Numbered from the stretch's first letter, positions 8,801-18,419 are shown. The stretch: DNA of 64,000 nucleotides from Mesosutterella multiformis (GCF_003402575.1 NZ_BGZJ01000001.1:124001-188000), one strand, 5' to 3'. Notes: generated by a model from the letters alone, not told the origin. Numbers and translations: made by a program.

Positions 8801-11614
8801 CTAATGAGCCGCCTCCCAATTCTCACCTACGCCGACCGACGCAATGAGGGGGACACGAAGTGTTGCAACTCCGTCCATGATTTCGGGAAGCTTCTCTTTC
8901 ACGGTCTCCACTTCATCCTCCGGCACTTCAAGGACGAGTTCATCATGCACCTGAAGCACCATGCGGCTCTTAAGCCCTGAGGTTTCAAGCCACTTCTCAA
9001 CCGCCACCATCGCCATTTTGATCAGATCGGCGGCCGTCCCCTGCATCGGGGCGTTAATGGCCTGGCGTTCCGCGCCGGCCCGGACCGCGGCCCGTGAGCT
9101 CGTGATATCCGGCAGCCAGAGACGCCGCCCAAAAGCCGTTTCCACGTATCCGCGTTCATGCGCGAGCTTCCGGGTCTTTTCCATATACTCACGCACCTTC
9201 GGGTAACGCGTGAAATACTGATCGATATAGCCCGCGGCCTCGCCCCGGCTGACACCGAGATTCTGCGCGAGGCCGAACGCGCTCATCCCGTAGATCAGGC
9301 CGAAATTGATCACCTTCGCCATCCGGCGCTGATCCGGCGTCACAGCGTCCGGCGCGACACCGAAAACTTCTGAAGCCGTGGCGCGGTGCACATCCATCCC
9401 GTGCCGGAAAGCCGAAATCAGCCCGGGATCTTCGGAAATATGCGCCATGATCCGAAGCTCGATCTGGGAATAGTCAGCCGAAATGATTTTGCAGCCCCTC
9501 GGAGCGATGAAAGCCTCGCGCACCTTGCGCCCTTCCTCAGTCCGGACCGGGATGTTCTGCAGATTTGGGTCCGAAGATGCCAGACGCCCGGTCACCGCGG
9601 TAGCCTGTCCGAACGTCGTGTGCACCCGGCCGTCTCCCTCGAACACCATCTTCGGGAGCTTATCGGTGTAGGTGCTCTTCAGTTTGCTGAGAGCTCGGTA
9701 CTCAAGAATCGTCTTCGGAAGCGGATAAGTGAGCGCAAGTTCGGATAGCACATCCTCACCCGTTGAATAGCCGCCCGAAGCCGTTTTCTTGCCTGCCGGA
9801 ATCGCAAGCTTCTCGAAAAGGATGTGAGAGAGCTGCTTAGGCGACCCGAGATTAAATTTTTCTCCCGCCTCACTCCAGGCTTTCTCTTCAAGCTTCTCAA
9901 TCTCTTTCCCCAGCGCCTTGCTCTGACGGTGGAGCAGCTCTGTATCGATCAGCGTTCCGGTCCGCTCCATACGGAAGAGCACACGCTCGGTCGGAAGTTC
10001 GATCTCCTCATAAATGCTCGTAAGCTTCTGCCCCGGGTCTTCCGCGAGCTTCATCGTGAAGCGGGCATGAAGCGTCCGGATTGCCGCAGCCTGCTCGACA
10101 CCACACCGGGCGGCCTTTTCGGGTTCCACCTCGTGAGTCGCCTTTTTCGACGCGCCTTTTCCGAAAACTTCTTCAGTTCCCGGAATATCGCGGTGCAGCC
10201 AGCGAAGGCTCAGACGCTCAAGCTCATGGCGGTTATGCGATTCAAGCACGTAGTCTTCAAGCCTCGTGTCATCGAGCCTGCCGGCCCCTGGCGCGAGAAG
10301 ACGGATCCCTTCATTCGCCATCACGTGAAGCACGAATTTGGCGCTGTGCGCGACTTTCCTCGCCTTTCCCTCGAGCCAGGGCTTCAGCCCCTCGATCACC
10401 GTCTGCTGCTCAGGAGTCCGGATTCCGGACTCGCCTGTCAGCGGCACATACCAGCTCCCCACGGGGCCCGCGCTGATCGCGAGTCCCGTCAGACGGGCGC
10501 GGAGCGGTTCCGTGCTGTCCGTAAAAATCTGCATCCCCGCGGGGATCACCGAACTCTCCGCGGCGGAGAGCGATTCAAGCGCTTCTCCGAGTGTCGGCTC
10601 ATCCACAATCAGCTTATAGGCAACCGGGTCCTCAGCGGACGTCGGCGTGAGCGGCATCAGATCTGAATCCACCTTCGGAGGAAGCGCCGCGAAGAGATCC
10701 ATCTGAGCCCCGGGCTGCGGCCCCTCTTCGCCCGGCTTCTTCACAGCCCGGGCGAGCTGCTTCTTCGCGCGGCTTCCGCCTGTCTTCATTTCCCAGCGGC
10801 GATAGAGCGCCTCAAGCGTCTCCTCATCCGGATCCCGGATCACGAGATCCGCTTCTGTCTTCACTTCCGGAATTTCAACCGCGGTACGGATTGTGACGAG
10901 ATCGCGCGCTTTATCAAGGAACGGAAGTCCCTCACGCAGGTATTCGCCGATCTTCCCCTTCACTTCAGAGGCGTGCTCGCGGACACCATCAAGACTCCCG
11001 TACTCAGAGATCCACTTTGCCGCGGTCTTCGGACCGCACTTATTGATCCCGGGAACGTTATCGACCTTGTCTCCCATGAGCGCGAGGTAATCAATGATCC
11101 GGGAAGGGGGAACGCCGAATTTCGCGGTGACGCCCGCTTCATCGAGCACCTCGTGACTCATCGTATTGATCGTCACGATTTCGCCGTCCTCAACGAGCTG
11201 ATTGAGATCCTTGTCTCCGGTCGCGATAAAGCTCTTGATGCCGCGGGCCTTCGCCCGGGTGGCAAGGGTTCCGATTACATCATCTGCCTCAACGCCTTCC
11301 TGAACGATGAGCTTCCAGCCCATCGCCACGACAAACTCCTGAATCGGACGGATCTGGCTCGCGAGATCATCCGGCATCGGCGGACGGTTCGCTTTGTACT
11401 CCGGGTAGATGTCAGATCGGAACGTCTTCCCCTTCGCGTCAAAAACACAGACGCCGAAGTCCGGCTTCACGATTGCCCGAACGGCTCCCAGCATTGAGAC
11501 GAAACCCTTGATCGCCCCTGTCGGCTCTCCGGCACTCGTTCTGAGATCGGGCAGCGCGTGAAACGCCCGGAAAAGGTAATTCGATCCGTCTATTAATAGC
11601 AGCGTCTGTGACAT
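8801..11614 (-). CDS. polA: DNA polymerase I
   Basis: Repair and Okazaki-fragment-processing polymerase, 937 aa. The 5' nuclease domain begins with LLIDGSNYLFRAFHAL and shows GDKVDNVPGI. The polymerase domain has motif A (ISADYSQIELRIMAHIS), motif B (RRMAKVINFGLIYGMSAFG) and motif C (VHDELV). The middle 3'-5' exonuclease domain looks catalytically dead. Where E. coli has the DTE metal-binding motif, this protein aligns as QIF before TDS. The later D424 position reads KFVL, and the Y-x3-D motif reads EQAAA. It therefore probably lacks proofreading. It is divergent from DUF2782-thrB, a known betaproteobacterial arrangement. Confidence 0.96.
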   Translation of the reverse strand: MSQTLLLIDGSNYLFRAFHALPDLRTSAGEPTGAIKGFVSMLGAVRAIVKPDFGVCVFDAKGKTFRSDIYPEYKANRPPMPDDLASQIRPIQEFVVAMGWKLIVQEGVEADDVIGTLATRAKARGIKSFIATGDKDLNQLVEDGEIVTINTMSHEVLDEAGVTAKFGVPPSRIIDYLALMGDKVDNVPGINKCGPKTAAKWISEYGSLDGVREHASEVKGKIGEYLREGLPFLDKARDLVTIRTAVEIPEVKTEADLVIRDPDEETLEALYRRWEMKTGGSRAKKQLARAVKKPGEEGPQPGAQMDLFAALPPKVDSDLMPLTPTSAEDPVAYKLIVDEPTLGEALESLSAAESSVIPAGMQIFTDSTEPLRARLTGLAISAGPVGSWYVPLTGESGIRTPEQQTVIEGLKPWLEGKARKVAHSAKFVLHVMANEGIRLLAPGAGRLDDTRLEDYVLESHNRHELERLSLRWLHRDIPGTEEVFGKGASKKATHEVEPEKAARCGVEQAAAIRTLHARFTMKLAEDPGQKLTSIYEEIELPTERVLFRMERTGTLIDTELLHRQSKALGKEIEKLEEKAWSEAGEKFNLGSPKQLSHILFEKLAIPAGKKTASGGYSTGEDVLSELALTYPLPKTILEYRALSKLKSTYTDKLPKMVFEGDGRVHTTFGQATAVTGRLASSDPNLQNIPVRTEEGRKVREAFIAPRGCKIISADYSQIELRIMAHISEDPGLISAFRHGMDVHRATASEVFGVAPDAVTPDQRRMAKVINFGLIYGMSAFGLAQNLGVSRGEAAGYIDQYFTRYPKVREYMEKTRKLAHERGYVETAFGRRLWLPDITSSRAAVRAGAERQAINAPMQGTAADLIKMAMVAVEKWLETSGLKSRMVLQVHDELVLEVPEDEVETVKEKLPEIMDGVATLRVPLIASVGVGENWEAAH

Positions 11615-11838
11615 GGTCTGTTCCTGTGAAACGGGATGCCCTGAAGATGGCGTCCGGGAACAACTCTAAACGGGTTTCCCGTTTTCTGCATTGCTTAGCC
11701 ACGAAAAAGGCCATCCGGCTCTGTCATCCCCCGTGGAGCATGGCACAATAATCCTAAAAGCCGCGCACTATGCGGCGCACGAACAGCCGAGTTCCCCATT
11801 GGGCCCCCGGTGCATTTCAAACCCCAAGGAGGGATTTC

Positions 11839-12231
11839 ATGCTTAAACAATTTGCCCTTGCGGTTATCGCATCCGCCGCTATCGCTCTTCCGGCGATCGC
11901 GGCTCCGGCCACTCCCGCCCCCTCCGCGGATGCCGCGGCCAAAACCGCGAATCCCGAGGACGCTAACCCCCTGCTTCCGACGAAAGCGGATATGGAAAAG
12001 GCCCGCGCTGAGCGCGAGGCTGGCAAGGCTCCTGAACCGCCTGCCAAAAACACTACGATTCAGCAGGTGCGCGATCAGAATAACCGTGTGGTCGAGTACA
12101 TCGTGACTCCGGGTTCCACTCATATCCCGTATACGATTGAGAACCGTTCAGAGCGCCCCGCTGACGACACGCCGGGCGGCAACCCGAAGAGCACCACCGG
12201 CACGACCCGTCAGATTCATTTCGGCTGGTAG
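11839..12231 (+). CDS. DUF2782-like exported protein
   Basis: 130-aa protein with a signal peptide (MLKQFALAVIASAAIALPAI, cleavage near AIAAPA), then a proline/alanine-rich linker and a C-terminal part (TTIQQVRDQNNRVVEYIV) like the DUF2782 fold. AAGGAGGGA sits just upstream of this ATG, which decides the start over a longer frame beginning at 11770. DUF2782 genes are commonly found between polA and thrB in betaproteobacteria, as here. The function is unknown. thrB follows after 24 nt, so they are probably co-transcribed. Confidence 0.75.
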   Translation: MLKQFALAVIASAAIALPAIAAPATPAPSADAAAKTANPEDANPLLPTKADMEKARAEREAGKAPEPPAKNTTIQQVRDQNNRVVEYIVTPGSTHIPYTIENRSERPADDTPGGNPKSTTGTTRQIHFGW

Positions 12232-12255
12232 CCCCCTCTTTCACGGACAGACATC

Positions 12256-13239
12256 ATGGCTGTATTTACTACCGTTCCTGAAATTTCCGCGAAAGACTTT
12301 ATTTCGCGCTGGCCGGCCGGAGCCTTCCGCTCGATCACACCGATTGCGTCCGGCATCGAAAACACGAATTACTTCGTGGATACAGACACCGGCCGCTGGG
12401 TGCTGACGATTTTTGAGAAGCTCACGGATAAGACTCTTCCCTTCTATCTCTCGCTGATGGAGCACCTTGGTGAAAAAGGCTGCGCGGTCGCGCGCCCTCT
12501 CCGGACGAAGAACGGCGACCTTTTCGATCACTATGACGGAAAGCCCGCTATTCTCACGAACCGCCTGCCGGGAGAAGACGGCCGGGAAGTCACGGCTCCG
12601 ACCTGTGCCTCGATGGGTGAAACGCTTGCCCGCATGCATCTCGCGGTTCAGGACTTCAAGCTCTGGCAGGAGAACCCACGGGGTCTTGCCTGGTGGATAG
12701 AAACCATCCCGAGAATTCTTCCCATTGTGCCGGCCGACATCCGAAGCGGGCTCGCCCACGAGCTTCAGGCTCAGATCGCCCTTCAGGGAGGAGAAGCTTG
12801 GAAAGCGCTTCCCGCCGGAGCCTGTCACTCAGACCTCTTCCGCAATAACGCGAAAGTCTCCGATATCGGTACCGGGCACGAGCGCGTTACCGGGGTTTTC
12901 GATTTCTTCTTCGCGGGCTGTGTCCCCTTCATTTATGACCTCGCGGTCACGATGAATGACTGGTGCACCGATATGAAGACCGGGGAATTCATTCCGGAAC
13001 GCGAAAAGGCGTTTCTCGACGCGTACGCCTTCGTGCGTCCGCTCTCGGGACTCGAAAAGCAGATGTGGCGCGGGGTGCTCTGCGCCGCGGCATTCCGCTT
13101 CTGGGTGAGCCGTCTTTCTGACTTCTATGAACCGCGGGACGCCGCGCTTCTGAAGCCTCACGACCCGGAAGAGTTCCGCCGTATTCTCGTGAACCGCCAG
13201 GTCTGTGATCTTTACTGGCCTGAAGCCTCGACCGACTGA
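12256..13239 (+). CDS. thrB: Homoserine kinase (aminoglycoside phosphotransferase-like ThrB)
   Basis: Phosphorylates homoserine for threonine synthesis. This is the APH-fold ThrB of pseudomonads and betaproteobacteria, not the GHMP kinase of enterics. Landmarks are SITPIASGIENTNYFVDTD near residue 25, HSDLFRNNAKV near residue 190 (catalytic HxDLxxxN) and GVFDFFFAGC just after it (metal-binding DFG-like Asp). At 327 aa it matches the family. The next gene starts 4 nt after the stop, indicating coupling. Confidence 0.93.
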   Translation: MAVFTTVPEISAKDFISRWPAGAFRSITPIASGIENTNYFVDTDTGRWVLTIFEKLTDKTLPFYLSLMEHLGEKGCAVARPLRTKNGDLFDHYDGKPAILTNRLPGEDGREVTAPTCASMGETLARMHLAVQDFKLWQENPRGLAWWIETIPRILPIVPADIRSGLAHELQAQIALQGGEAWKALPAGACHSDLFRNNAKVSDIGTGHERVTGVFDFFFAGCVPFIYDLAVTMNDWCTDMKTGEFIPEREKAFLDAYAFVRPLSGLEKQMWRGVLCAAAFRFWVSRLSDFYEPRDAALLKPHDPEEFRRILVNRQVCDLYWPEASTD

Positions 13240-13243
13240 GCCC

Positions 13244-14050
13244 ATGAGACTATTTGAACAAATCCGACTCGGCACGGGCTGGTTCCGCGACAGTCTGAAG
13301 ACTGTCAGGCTGCAGCCCCTGTCCTTCACTGCTGTTGTCATCGCCTACGCTGGCATCATGGGGCTTCTTGGCCTGATCCCGATCGTAGGCATTGTGTTCG
13401 CGGGGTTCTTCTGGCCGTTCGGCACCATCATGATTGCCGGGGCGGGCCGCGATACGCTCGCGGGGAAAATTCCGAGCACGCGGCCGCTCGCCGAATCCTT
13501 CGCCAAACCGGATACGCGCCTGCGTCTCGTCCGGGCCGGCATTCTTTATTCGATCGTTCTCGTCACGGCAGCCGCGATCTGGCAGTTCCTCGGCGCGGAT
13601 GAAATCGCGCAGTGGCAGATCACGAAAGATGACCGCGTGGTCTGGAGCTCCGCGCTTCAGCATATTCCGTACGGAGCCATCATCGCCTCCACGGCTTTCT
13701 ACATTCCGTGCATGATGGCAATGTGGTTCACGCCGCTCCTCATCTATCTGAAGAATATGACGATCGGAAAGGCGCTTTTTTATTCGTTCACCGGCTGTCT
13801 TACCAATCTCGCGGCCGTGATCACGGCGCTCTTCCTTGCCTTCTTCACTTTCTCCGTGATGATCGGCTGCGCCTCGGTGCTGCTCGGTGTCATGGGAGCC
13901 GGATCCATCGCGATCTTTGTTCTCCTCCCGGTCACACTCCTCGGAACGGCAATTTTTTACGGTACCTACTACCCGATGTGGCGCTCCGTCTTCAGTGAGG
14001 TGTCTCACAGCGACACCGCGCCTGACTACGAGATGCCCACGCGGGTCTGA
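13244..14050 (+). CDS. BPSS1780-type membrane protein
   Basis: 268-aa integral membrane protein with about six hydrophobic segments. The start WFRDSLKTVRLQPLSF and the following GLLGLIPIVGIVFAGFFWP block match the BPSS1780 family, which regularly sits next to thrB in betaproteobacteria. I use the ATG at 13244, 4 nt after the thrB stop, rather than the longer frame that overlaps thrB. The function is not known. It is probably in one transcript with DUF2782 and thrB. Confidence 0.8.
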   Translation: MRLFEQIRLGTGWFRDSLKTVRLQPLSFTAVVIAYAGIMGLLGLIPIVGIVFAGFFWPFGTIMIAGAGRDTLAGKIPSTRPLAESFAKPDTRLRLVRAGILYSIVLVTAAAIWQFLGADEIAQWQITKDDRVVWSSALQHIPYGAIIASTAFYIPCMMAMWFTPLLIYLKNMTIGKALFYSFTGCLTNLAAVITALFLAFFTFSVMIGCASVLLGVMGAGSIAIFVLLPVTLLGTAIFYGTYYPMWRSVFSEVSHSDTAPDYEMPTRV

Positions 14051-14076
14051 TTCCGGCAATCTTCTGGAGATCATCC

Positions 14077-15000
14077 ATGGCGTCTGTCAACCAGGGTACG
14101 GGGAGGAAATCCTCCCCCGCGTCCTTCACATCCATGACGCCGCCTGAAGCCCGGGCGGCATACGAGAAGCTGGCCGCCGCGACACCCAGGCGGGCAGAGG
14201 TGGAAACGGTCCGCGATATCGAGATCCCGGCAGAAACCGGTACCTTCCGTGGACGGCTTTACCGTCCGAAGGAAGCCCCGGTTCCGGGAGGCGCGGTGCT
14301 TTTCTTTCATGGCGGCGGCTGGGTAATCGGCTCTGTTGACACGCATGACGCTGCGGTCCGGAGTCTCGCGGCAGCCTCCGGGCTCACTGTAATCTCCGCT
14401 GACTACCGGCTGGGGCCCGAGTCCCCGATGCCGGCCGCGGCGGATGACGCGCTTGCGATCTTCCGCTTTATTCAGTCTCACGCGTCTGATTACGGCATCG
14501 ATCCCGGAAAGCTCGCTCTTTCAGGTGACAGCGCCGGGGCGTCTCTTGCCGCCTCAACCGCGGTTGCCTCCGCTGACACTCCTCAGCGTCCGGCGGCCCT
14601 CCTTCTCTTCTATCCGTCGCTTGATCAGCGGCGGGAAGCGGAGTCACTCGCTTCGCGCCGGATTTTTTCCGAGGGCGGGCCGGTGACAAAATCGCTTTCT
14701 GACTGGTTTGCCTCGTACGCGCTGAAAGGCGTGAGACGGGACGACCCCCGGGTGTCCCCAATGGCCTCCCGGTCACTCGCGGGGCTGCCCCCCACAATGA
14801 TCATCACCGCGGAACACGATATCCGTCACGACGAAGGAAGGCTTTTCGCGCAGAGGCTCGATGCCGCTCGCGTCCCGGTCATCTGGTGCAGTATCCAGGA
14901 CGCCGCGCACGGGTTCCTTGAAAAGATCGGGAGCCACGCCGCGAAGGAAGCGCTTCAGGACGCCGCGTTCTTCCTGAAGCAGCGGCTCAGCACCCCATAA
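14077..15000 (+). CDS. Alpha/beta hydrolase (hormone-sensitive-lipase-type esterase)
   Basis: 307-aa cytoplasmic carboxylesterase of the HSL family. The oxyanion motif HGGGW is near residue 85, the nucleophile elbow GDSAGAS near residue 153, the catalytic aspartate in TAEHD near residue 247 and the histidine in AAHGF near residue 277. There is no signal peptide. CTGGAG lies 9 nt upstream of the ATG. The physiological ester is unknown. It ends 3 bases before the end of the convergent dinB, with no terminator between. Confidence 0.88.
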   Translation: MASVNQGTGRKSSPASFTSMTPPEARAAYEKLAAATPRRAEVETVRDIEIPAETGTFRGRLYRPKEAPVPGGAVLFFHGGGWVIGSVDTHDAAVRSLAAASGLTVISADYRLGPESPMPAAADDALAIFRFIQSHASDYGIDPGKLALSGDSAGASLAASTAVASADTPQRPAALLLFYPSLDQRREAESLASRRIFSEGGPVTKSLSDWFASYALKGVRRDDPRVSPMASRSLAGLPPTMIITAEHDIRHDEGRLFAQRLDAARVPVIWCSIQDAAHGFLEKIGSHAAKEALQDAAFFLKQRLSTP

Positions 15001-15003
15001 GCT

Positions 15004-16074
15004 TCACTCTGAAAAAAGTTCCGGCTGCGAAGGCGTGCCGCGTACGCCTTCGCTCCGTGACACCGATAACCCAACGAGCCGAACCCCCGACGCGGGAATC
15101 GTGACATCCGAAAGCAGCTCTTCAGAAAGCCGCCTTACCTCACGGGGATCCTGTATCGGGTGCCCCGCCATTTTCGATCGGGTAATCTGACGGAAATCCG
15201 CGAACTTCAGTTTCAGTGTCAGCGTGTCCCCGAGGAATCGGTTGCGGGCGAGCCGCCTCATGAGACTCATTTCCACCGGCAGCAGCTCCCGAAGCACGTC
15301 TTCCGCACTTCCCGCGTTCCACTCAAGCGTTGTCTCAGCGCCGACTGACTTCCGGTCACGGTTCGGGTTCACCGGCCGGGGATCAATTCCGCGCGCAAAG
15401 CTGTAATAGATTTCCCCTGCGGACCCGAAAAGCCGCACCAGTTCCGAGAGCGGCTGCCGCCGCAGTTCCTCTCCGGTTGAAATCCCAAGACCATGCATTT
15501 TTTTCGCGGTCGCGGGGCCGATTCCCCAGAAAGACTCAATCGGAAGCTGGTCAATAAAGCGCAGCGCATCTTCGGGCTTCACCTCAAAGAGTCCGTCAGG
15601 CTTCTTCCAGTCGCTCGCGATTTTCGCGAGGAACTTATTAAAGGAAACGCCGATCGACGCAACAAGCGAGAGTTCCTCTCGGATTTCACGCTTGATTCTG
15701 AGCGCAGCCTCTGTGCCGCTCGCGAACGGAATCGGGCTCTCCGTGATATCCAGAAACGCTTCATCGATCGAAATGGGCTGCACCAGCGGCGTGTAGCGGC
15801 GGAAAATAGCCTGGATCGCGCCCGACACTTCCTTATAGCGCTGCATATTCGGGTGGATGAAGATGAGATTCGGGCACAGCTCTTTTGCGCGGTAGGACGG
15901 CATTGCCGAGTGAACACCGTAACGCCTGGCTTCATAACTCGCGGTCGCAACCACTCCCCGCCCTTCTCCCCTGCCGACCGCTATCGGACGGCCCCGGAGT
16001 TCCGGATGGTCGCGCTGCTCGACAGACGCGTAGAACGCGTCCATGTCGACGTGGAGAATTCTTCTGTAAGCCAT
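15004..16074 (-). CDS. dinB: DNA polymerase IV (Y-family translesion polymerase)
   Basis: Error-prone lesion-bypass polymerase, 356 aa. Catalytic residues are visible in ILHVDMDAFYASVE at the start and ISIDEAFLDITES near residue 105. The helix-hairpin-helix region (GIGPATAKKMHGLGI) follows. The C terminus PSQPELFSE contains a QxxLF beta-clamp-binding motif. The start at 16074 fits the family. Whether LexA controls it cannot be said: no clear SOS box was spotted in the short upstream gap. Confidence 0.95.
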   Translation of the reverse strand: MAYRRILHVDMDAFYASVEQRDHPELRGRPIAVGRGEGRGVVATASYEARRYGVHSAMPSYRAKELCPNLIFIHPNMQRYKEVSGAIQAIFRRYTPLVQPISIDEAFLDITESPIPFASGTEAALRIKREIREELSLVASIGVSFNKFLAKIASDWKKPDGLFEVKPEDALRFIDQLPIESFWGIGPATAKKMHGLGISTGEELRRQPLSELVRLFGSAGEIYYSFARGIDPRPVNPNRDRKSVGAETTLEWNAGSAEDVLRELLPVEMSLMRRLARNRFLGDTLTLKLKFADFRQITRSKMAGHPIQDPREVRRLSEELLSDVTIPASGVRLVGLSVSRSEGVRGTPSQPELFSE

Positions 16075-16235
16075 ATGGAAAAAGAATACAACTGCCGTCC
16101 TGCTCAGCAGACTCCTTTAAGGTATCATGAGTGACCTTGCCCCGGGCTGCAACGCGGTGTCTTTTCAGCCCTTTTCAAGGGGCTCGCCGCATCACACACT
16201 AGCTGTCTCCCGGCAGGAGTCCGGATAATTCTCGC

Positions 16236-17438
16236 ATGTCTTCAGAAAAACCATCGGCCAAACTTCATATTGATGATGAAATGAAGGGAACTGCCGACTT
16301 TCCTCTTTATGGCGAACGGATCGCTGACATCCTGCCGCCTGAGCACTTTCTCTGGCAGCTTCAGGGAAGTTTCCCCGGGTTCGATGATGAGCTTGCCGGG
16401 ATGTACCGCTCGCAGAGGAGCCTGAAGCACATCTCGAAAGCGAGCTGGCCTGAAGACATACTGATTCCGGGCGACTTCTACATGCAGGGAATCGTGATTC
16501 CGCAGCTGCGCGGACTGCTCCCGCCGCTCTCCTCAAACCCCGAGGATCATCCCGAAACCGGCACCGTGGAGGTGCAGGAAGAGGGTGGGTTTGAAGGACA
16601 GGATGAGGAAGCTGCGGAGGATTTCGACCCGGAAACCAGTTTCCCGGAAGAAGGAGAAGAGGAAGAGTGGCAGGATCCAGTGAGCGGCGAAAATTTCGAG
16701 CAGGTTGTGTCGAGCATTCAGTCACGGCTCGCTGCCGGCAGCTGGGAAGTCTATAAGGACGTGATCGCGTACCCGCCGGAAGTTTTCCGTCAGATCGTGC
16801 GGGACGGAGAGGGGCTTACGGGATTCATCCCCAAGGCGCTCCTCAATAACCTTCACACACTCGCTTTCTGGCTCTCCTTCTCAGGACTTGATTTCGAGCT
16901 CCATGGTGAGCGGTGCCTCGGCTGCTTCATCTTCCGGGGGCAGAACATCGCGGGCGGCATGTCGCTTAACCTCGGCTTTGTAACGAAGAACTCATACTAT
17001 GACTACGCGATCCCGCTCACCGTGCACGCGTCACTCGAATACATCATCGAGAGTTCCACGGAATTCATGGCTCAGGACCCAGCCACCGAACCTCCGATGA
17101 GCGAAAAGGAAAAGGCCTCCGTGAACGAGGATCTGAAAGATGCCTGGAAGCGGGTCTTCCCGGTGATCGTGCATCTCTTCACGCATTTCCCGGAAGACCT
17201 GTCGGTCCGCCGCCGCGGAAGCCCTTCACGCGCCATCATGAAACCTGAAGGGATGAACAGCCCCGTGGTGAACTATTGGAAGTGGGTTCCGGAAGAGGAG
17301 CGCTTCCGCTACGATCGGGTTCCGGCGCTGCTGAAGGGAAAACTCCGGAACGTATTCCTCCGCGAATTCGTCGAGGGGGAAAAGAACAGCCCGATTGAGG
17401 TGGCTCCTGAACCTGGTGTCCCGCCGACACTGAACTGA
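16236..17438 (+). CDS. Uncharacterised 400-aa protein with a strongly acidic middle
   Basis: I do not recognise this protein. It is soluble, with no signal peptide or membrane segment. It has three visible parts. Residues 1-110 are a compact N-terminal region (LPPEHFLWQLQGSFPGFDDE). Residues 110-150 are a very acidic linker rich in Glu and Asp. The rest is a mixed region (RLAAGSWEVYKDVIAYPPEV, LSFSGLDFELHGERCLGCFI). A late KYW-like block (NYWKWVPEEERFRYD) is the most structured-looking motif. Codon use matches the neighbours, so it is a resident gene. It is monocistronic and followed by a good terminator. Confidence 0.7.
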   Translation: MSSEKPSAKLHIDDEMKGTADFPLYGERIADILPPEHFLWQLQGSFPGFDDELAGMYRSQRSLKHISKASWPEDILIPGDFYMQGIVIPQLRGLLPPLSSNPEDHPETGTVEVQEEGGFEGQDEEAAEDFDPETSFPEEGEEEEWQDPVSGENFEQVVSSIQSRLAAGSWEVYKDVIAYPPEVFRQIVRDGEGLTGFIPKALLNNLHTLAFWLSFSGLDFELHGERCLGCFIFRGQNIAGGMSLNLGFVTKNSYYDYAIPLTVHASLEYIIESSTEFMAQDPATEPPMSEKEKASVNEDLKDAWKRVFPVIVHLFTHFPEDLSVRRRGSPSRAIMKPEGMNSPVVNYWKWVPEEERFRYDRVPALLKGKLRNVFLREFVEGEKNSPIEVAPEPGVPPTLN

Positions 17439-17472
17439 GAGTCCGGGAAAACGATTTTCAGGCAAAAATTTC

Positions 17473-17506
17473 GGGAGGCGACTTGATGTCGGCCTCCCGT
17501 TTTTTA
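17473..17506 (+). terminator. Rho-independent terminator after the 400-aa protein gene
   Basis: Stem GGGAGGCGAC / GTCGGCCTCCC with one bulged G and a TTGAT loop, followed by GTTTTTTA. It also separates the gene from convergent smpB. Confidence 0.85.
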
Positions 17507-17519
17507 TCCCGATTCAGAC

Positions 17520-17984
17520 TCAGCCTCGTGTCCGGGTCTTCATGAGACGCTGACGATCGCGTTCCCACTGCTTCTTCGATTCATCAGCGCGCTTCTCGAA
17601 TTCACGCTTGCCTTTTGCAAGTGCGAGCGTCATCTTCACGCGGCCCCGGCTGAAATGAAGATCCAGCGGAATCAGCGAGTAGCCCTGCCGCTCCACGCGG
17701 CCGATCAGGCGCATGATTTCGCGGCGATGCATCAGCACCTTGCGTGTACGGGTAGGATTCGCGCGCTCGTGCGTTGAGATTTCATCCGTCGGGTTCATGT
17801 GGGCGTTGCTCAGCCACAGCTCGCCGCCATACTCATAGACGTGGCTGTCGCCGATCTGCACACGGCCCGCGCGGACGCTCTTCACTTCCCAGCCTTTCAG
17901 AACCAGACCGCATTCAAACTTTTCTTCAATCGCATAGTTGAAATGCGCTTTTCGGTTGACGATATGTGGATTGTCAGATGGCAC
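17520..17984 (-). CDS. smpB: SsrA-binding protein
   Basis: Binds tmRNA and delivers it to stalled ribosomes for trans-translation. Family blocks are NRKAHFNYAIEEKFECGLVL, GWEVKSVRAGRVQIGDSHV, NPTRTRKVLMHRREI and the basic C terminus KKQWERDRQRLMKTRTRG. The start is uncertain: I take the GTG at 17984 (154 aa), which fits the usual SmpB N terminus. An upstream GTG at 18017 would add 11 hydrophobic residues not seen in the family. Its RNA partner ssrA appears to be an integration target at 56526, with the gene body off-window. Confidence 0.93.
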   Translation of the reverse strand: MPSDNPHIVNRKAHFNYAIEEKFECGLVLKGWEVKSVRAGRVQIGDSHVYEYGGELWLSNAHMNPTDEISTHERANPTRTRKVLMHRREIMRLIGRVERQGYSLIPLDLHFSRGRVKMTLALAKGKREFEKRADESKKQWERDRQRLMKTRTRG

Positions 17985-18073
17985 AGCTTTTACCCGAAGG
18001 AATATGTAAAAAAACACGTAGAATGACGGATCATTTTAGCAATGTATGGCGTGATACGTCCGGAGGTGAACTG

Positions 18074-18409
18074 ATGACGGAAGAGCTGATTCGGATCCGC
18101 GTCTGCGGGATTGATAAAGATGGTGCGGGCCGCGAGTACAGCATCACGGTTCCATCCGGATCAACCGCGATGGAGGCCGCACTGGAAGGGGCCCGGAAGT
18201 TTGGGCTTCAGATGCCGGAAGAGGCCGCGCTGTCGCTCTGGGGACGCCGTGCGGATCCTTCGGCCCCGCTTTCAGACGGCGACCGCGTCGAAATCACGCT
18301 CCCTCTCACCATTGACCCGAATGACGCCCGACGGCTCCGGGCGGCCCGAGCGGGACACCGGGCGGCTTTTGCCCAGGGCCGTCACGGCGGAAAGCACCGG
18401 CTCGCCTGA
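18074..18409 (+). CDS. rnfH: RnfH-family ubiquitin-like-fold protein
   Basis: 111-aa protein of the RnfH/UPF0125 family, a small beta-grasp protein of unsettled function often found beside smpB and ratA. The signature end LSDGDRVEITLPLTIDPNDA followed by RRLRAARAGHR is clear. GGAGGTGA sits 4 nt before the ATG, which fixes the start against longer frames. ratA, usually between smpB and rnfH, is missing here. It converges with the ABC exporter operon, with only 10 bases between the stops. Confidence 0.85.
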   Translation: MTEELIRIRVCGIDKDGAGREYSITVPSGSTAMEAALEGARKFGLQMPEEAALSLWGRRADPSAPLSDGDRVEITLPLTIDPNDARRLRAARAGHRAAFAQGRHGGKHRLA

Positions 18410-18419
18410 AGCAGGGACC

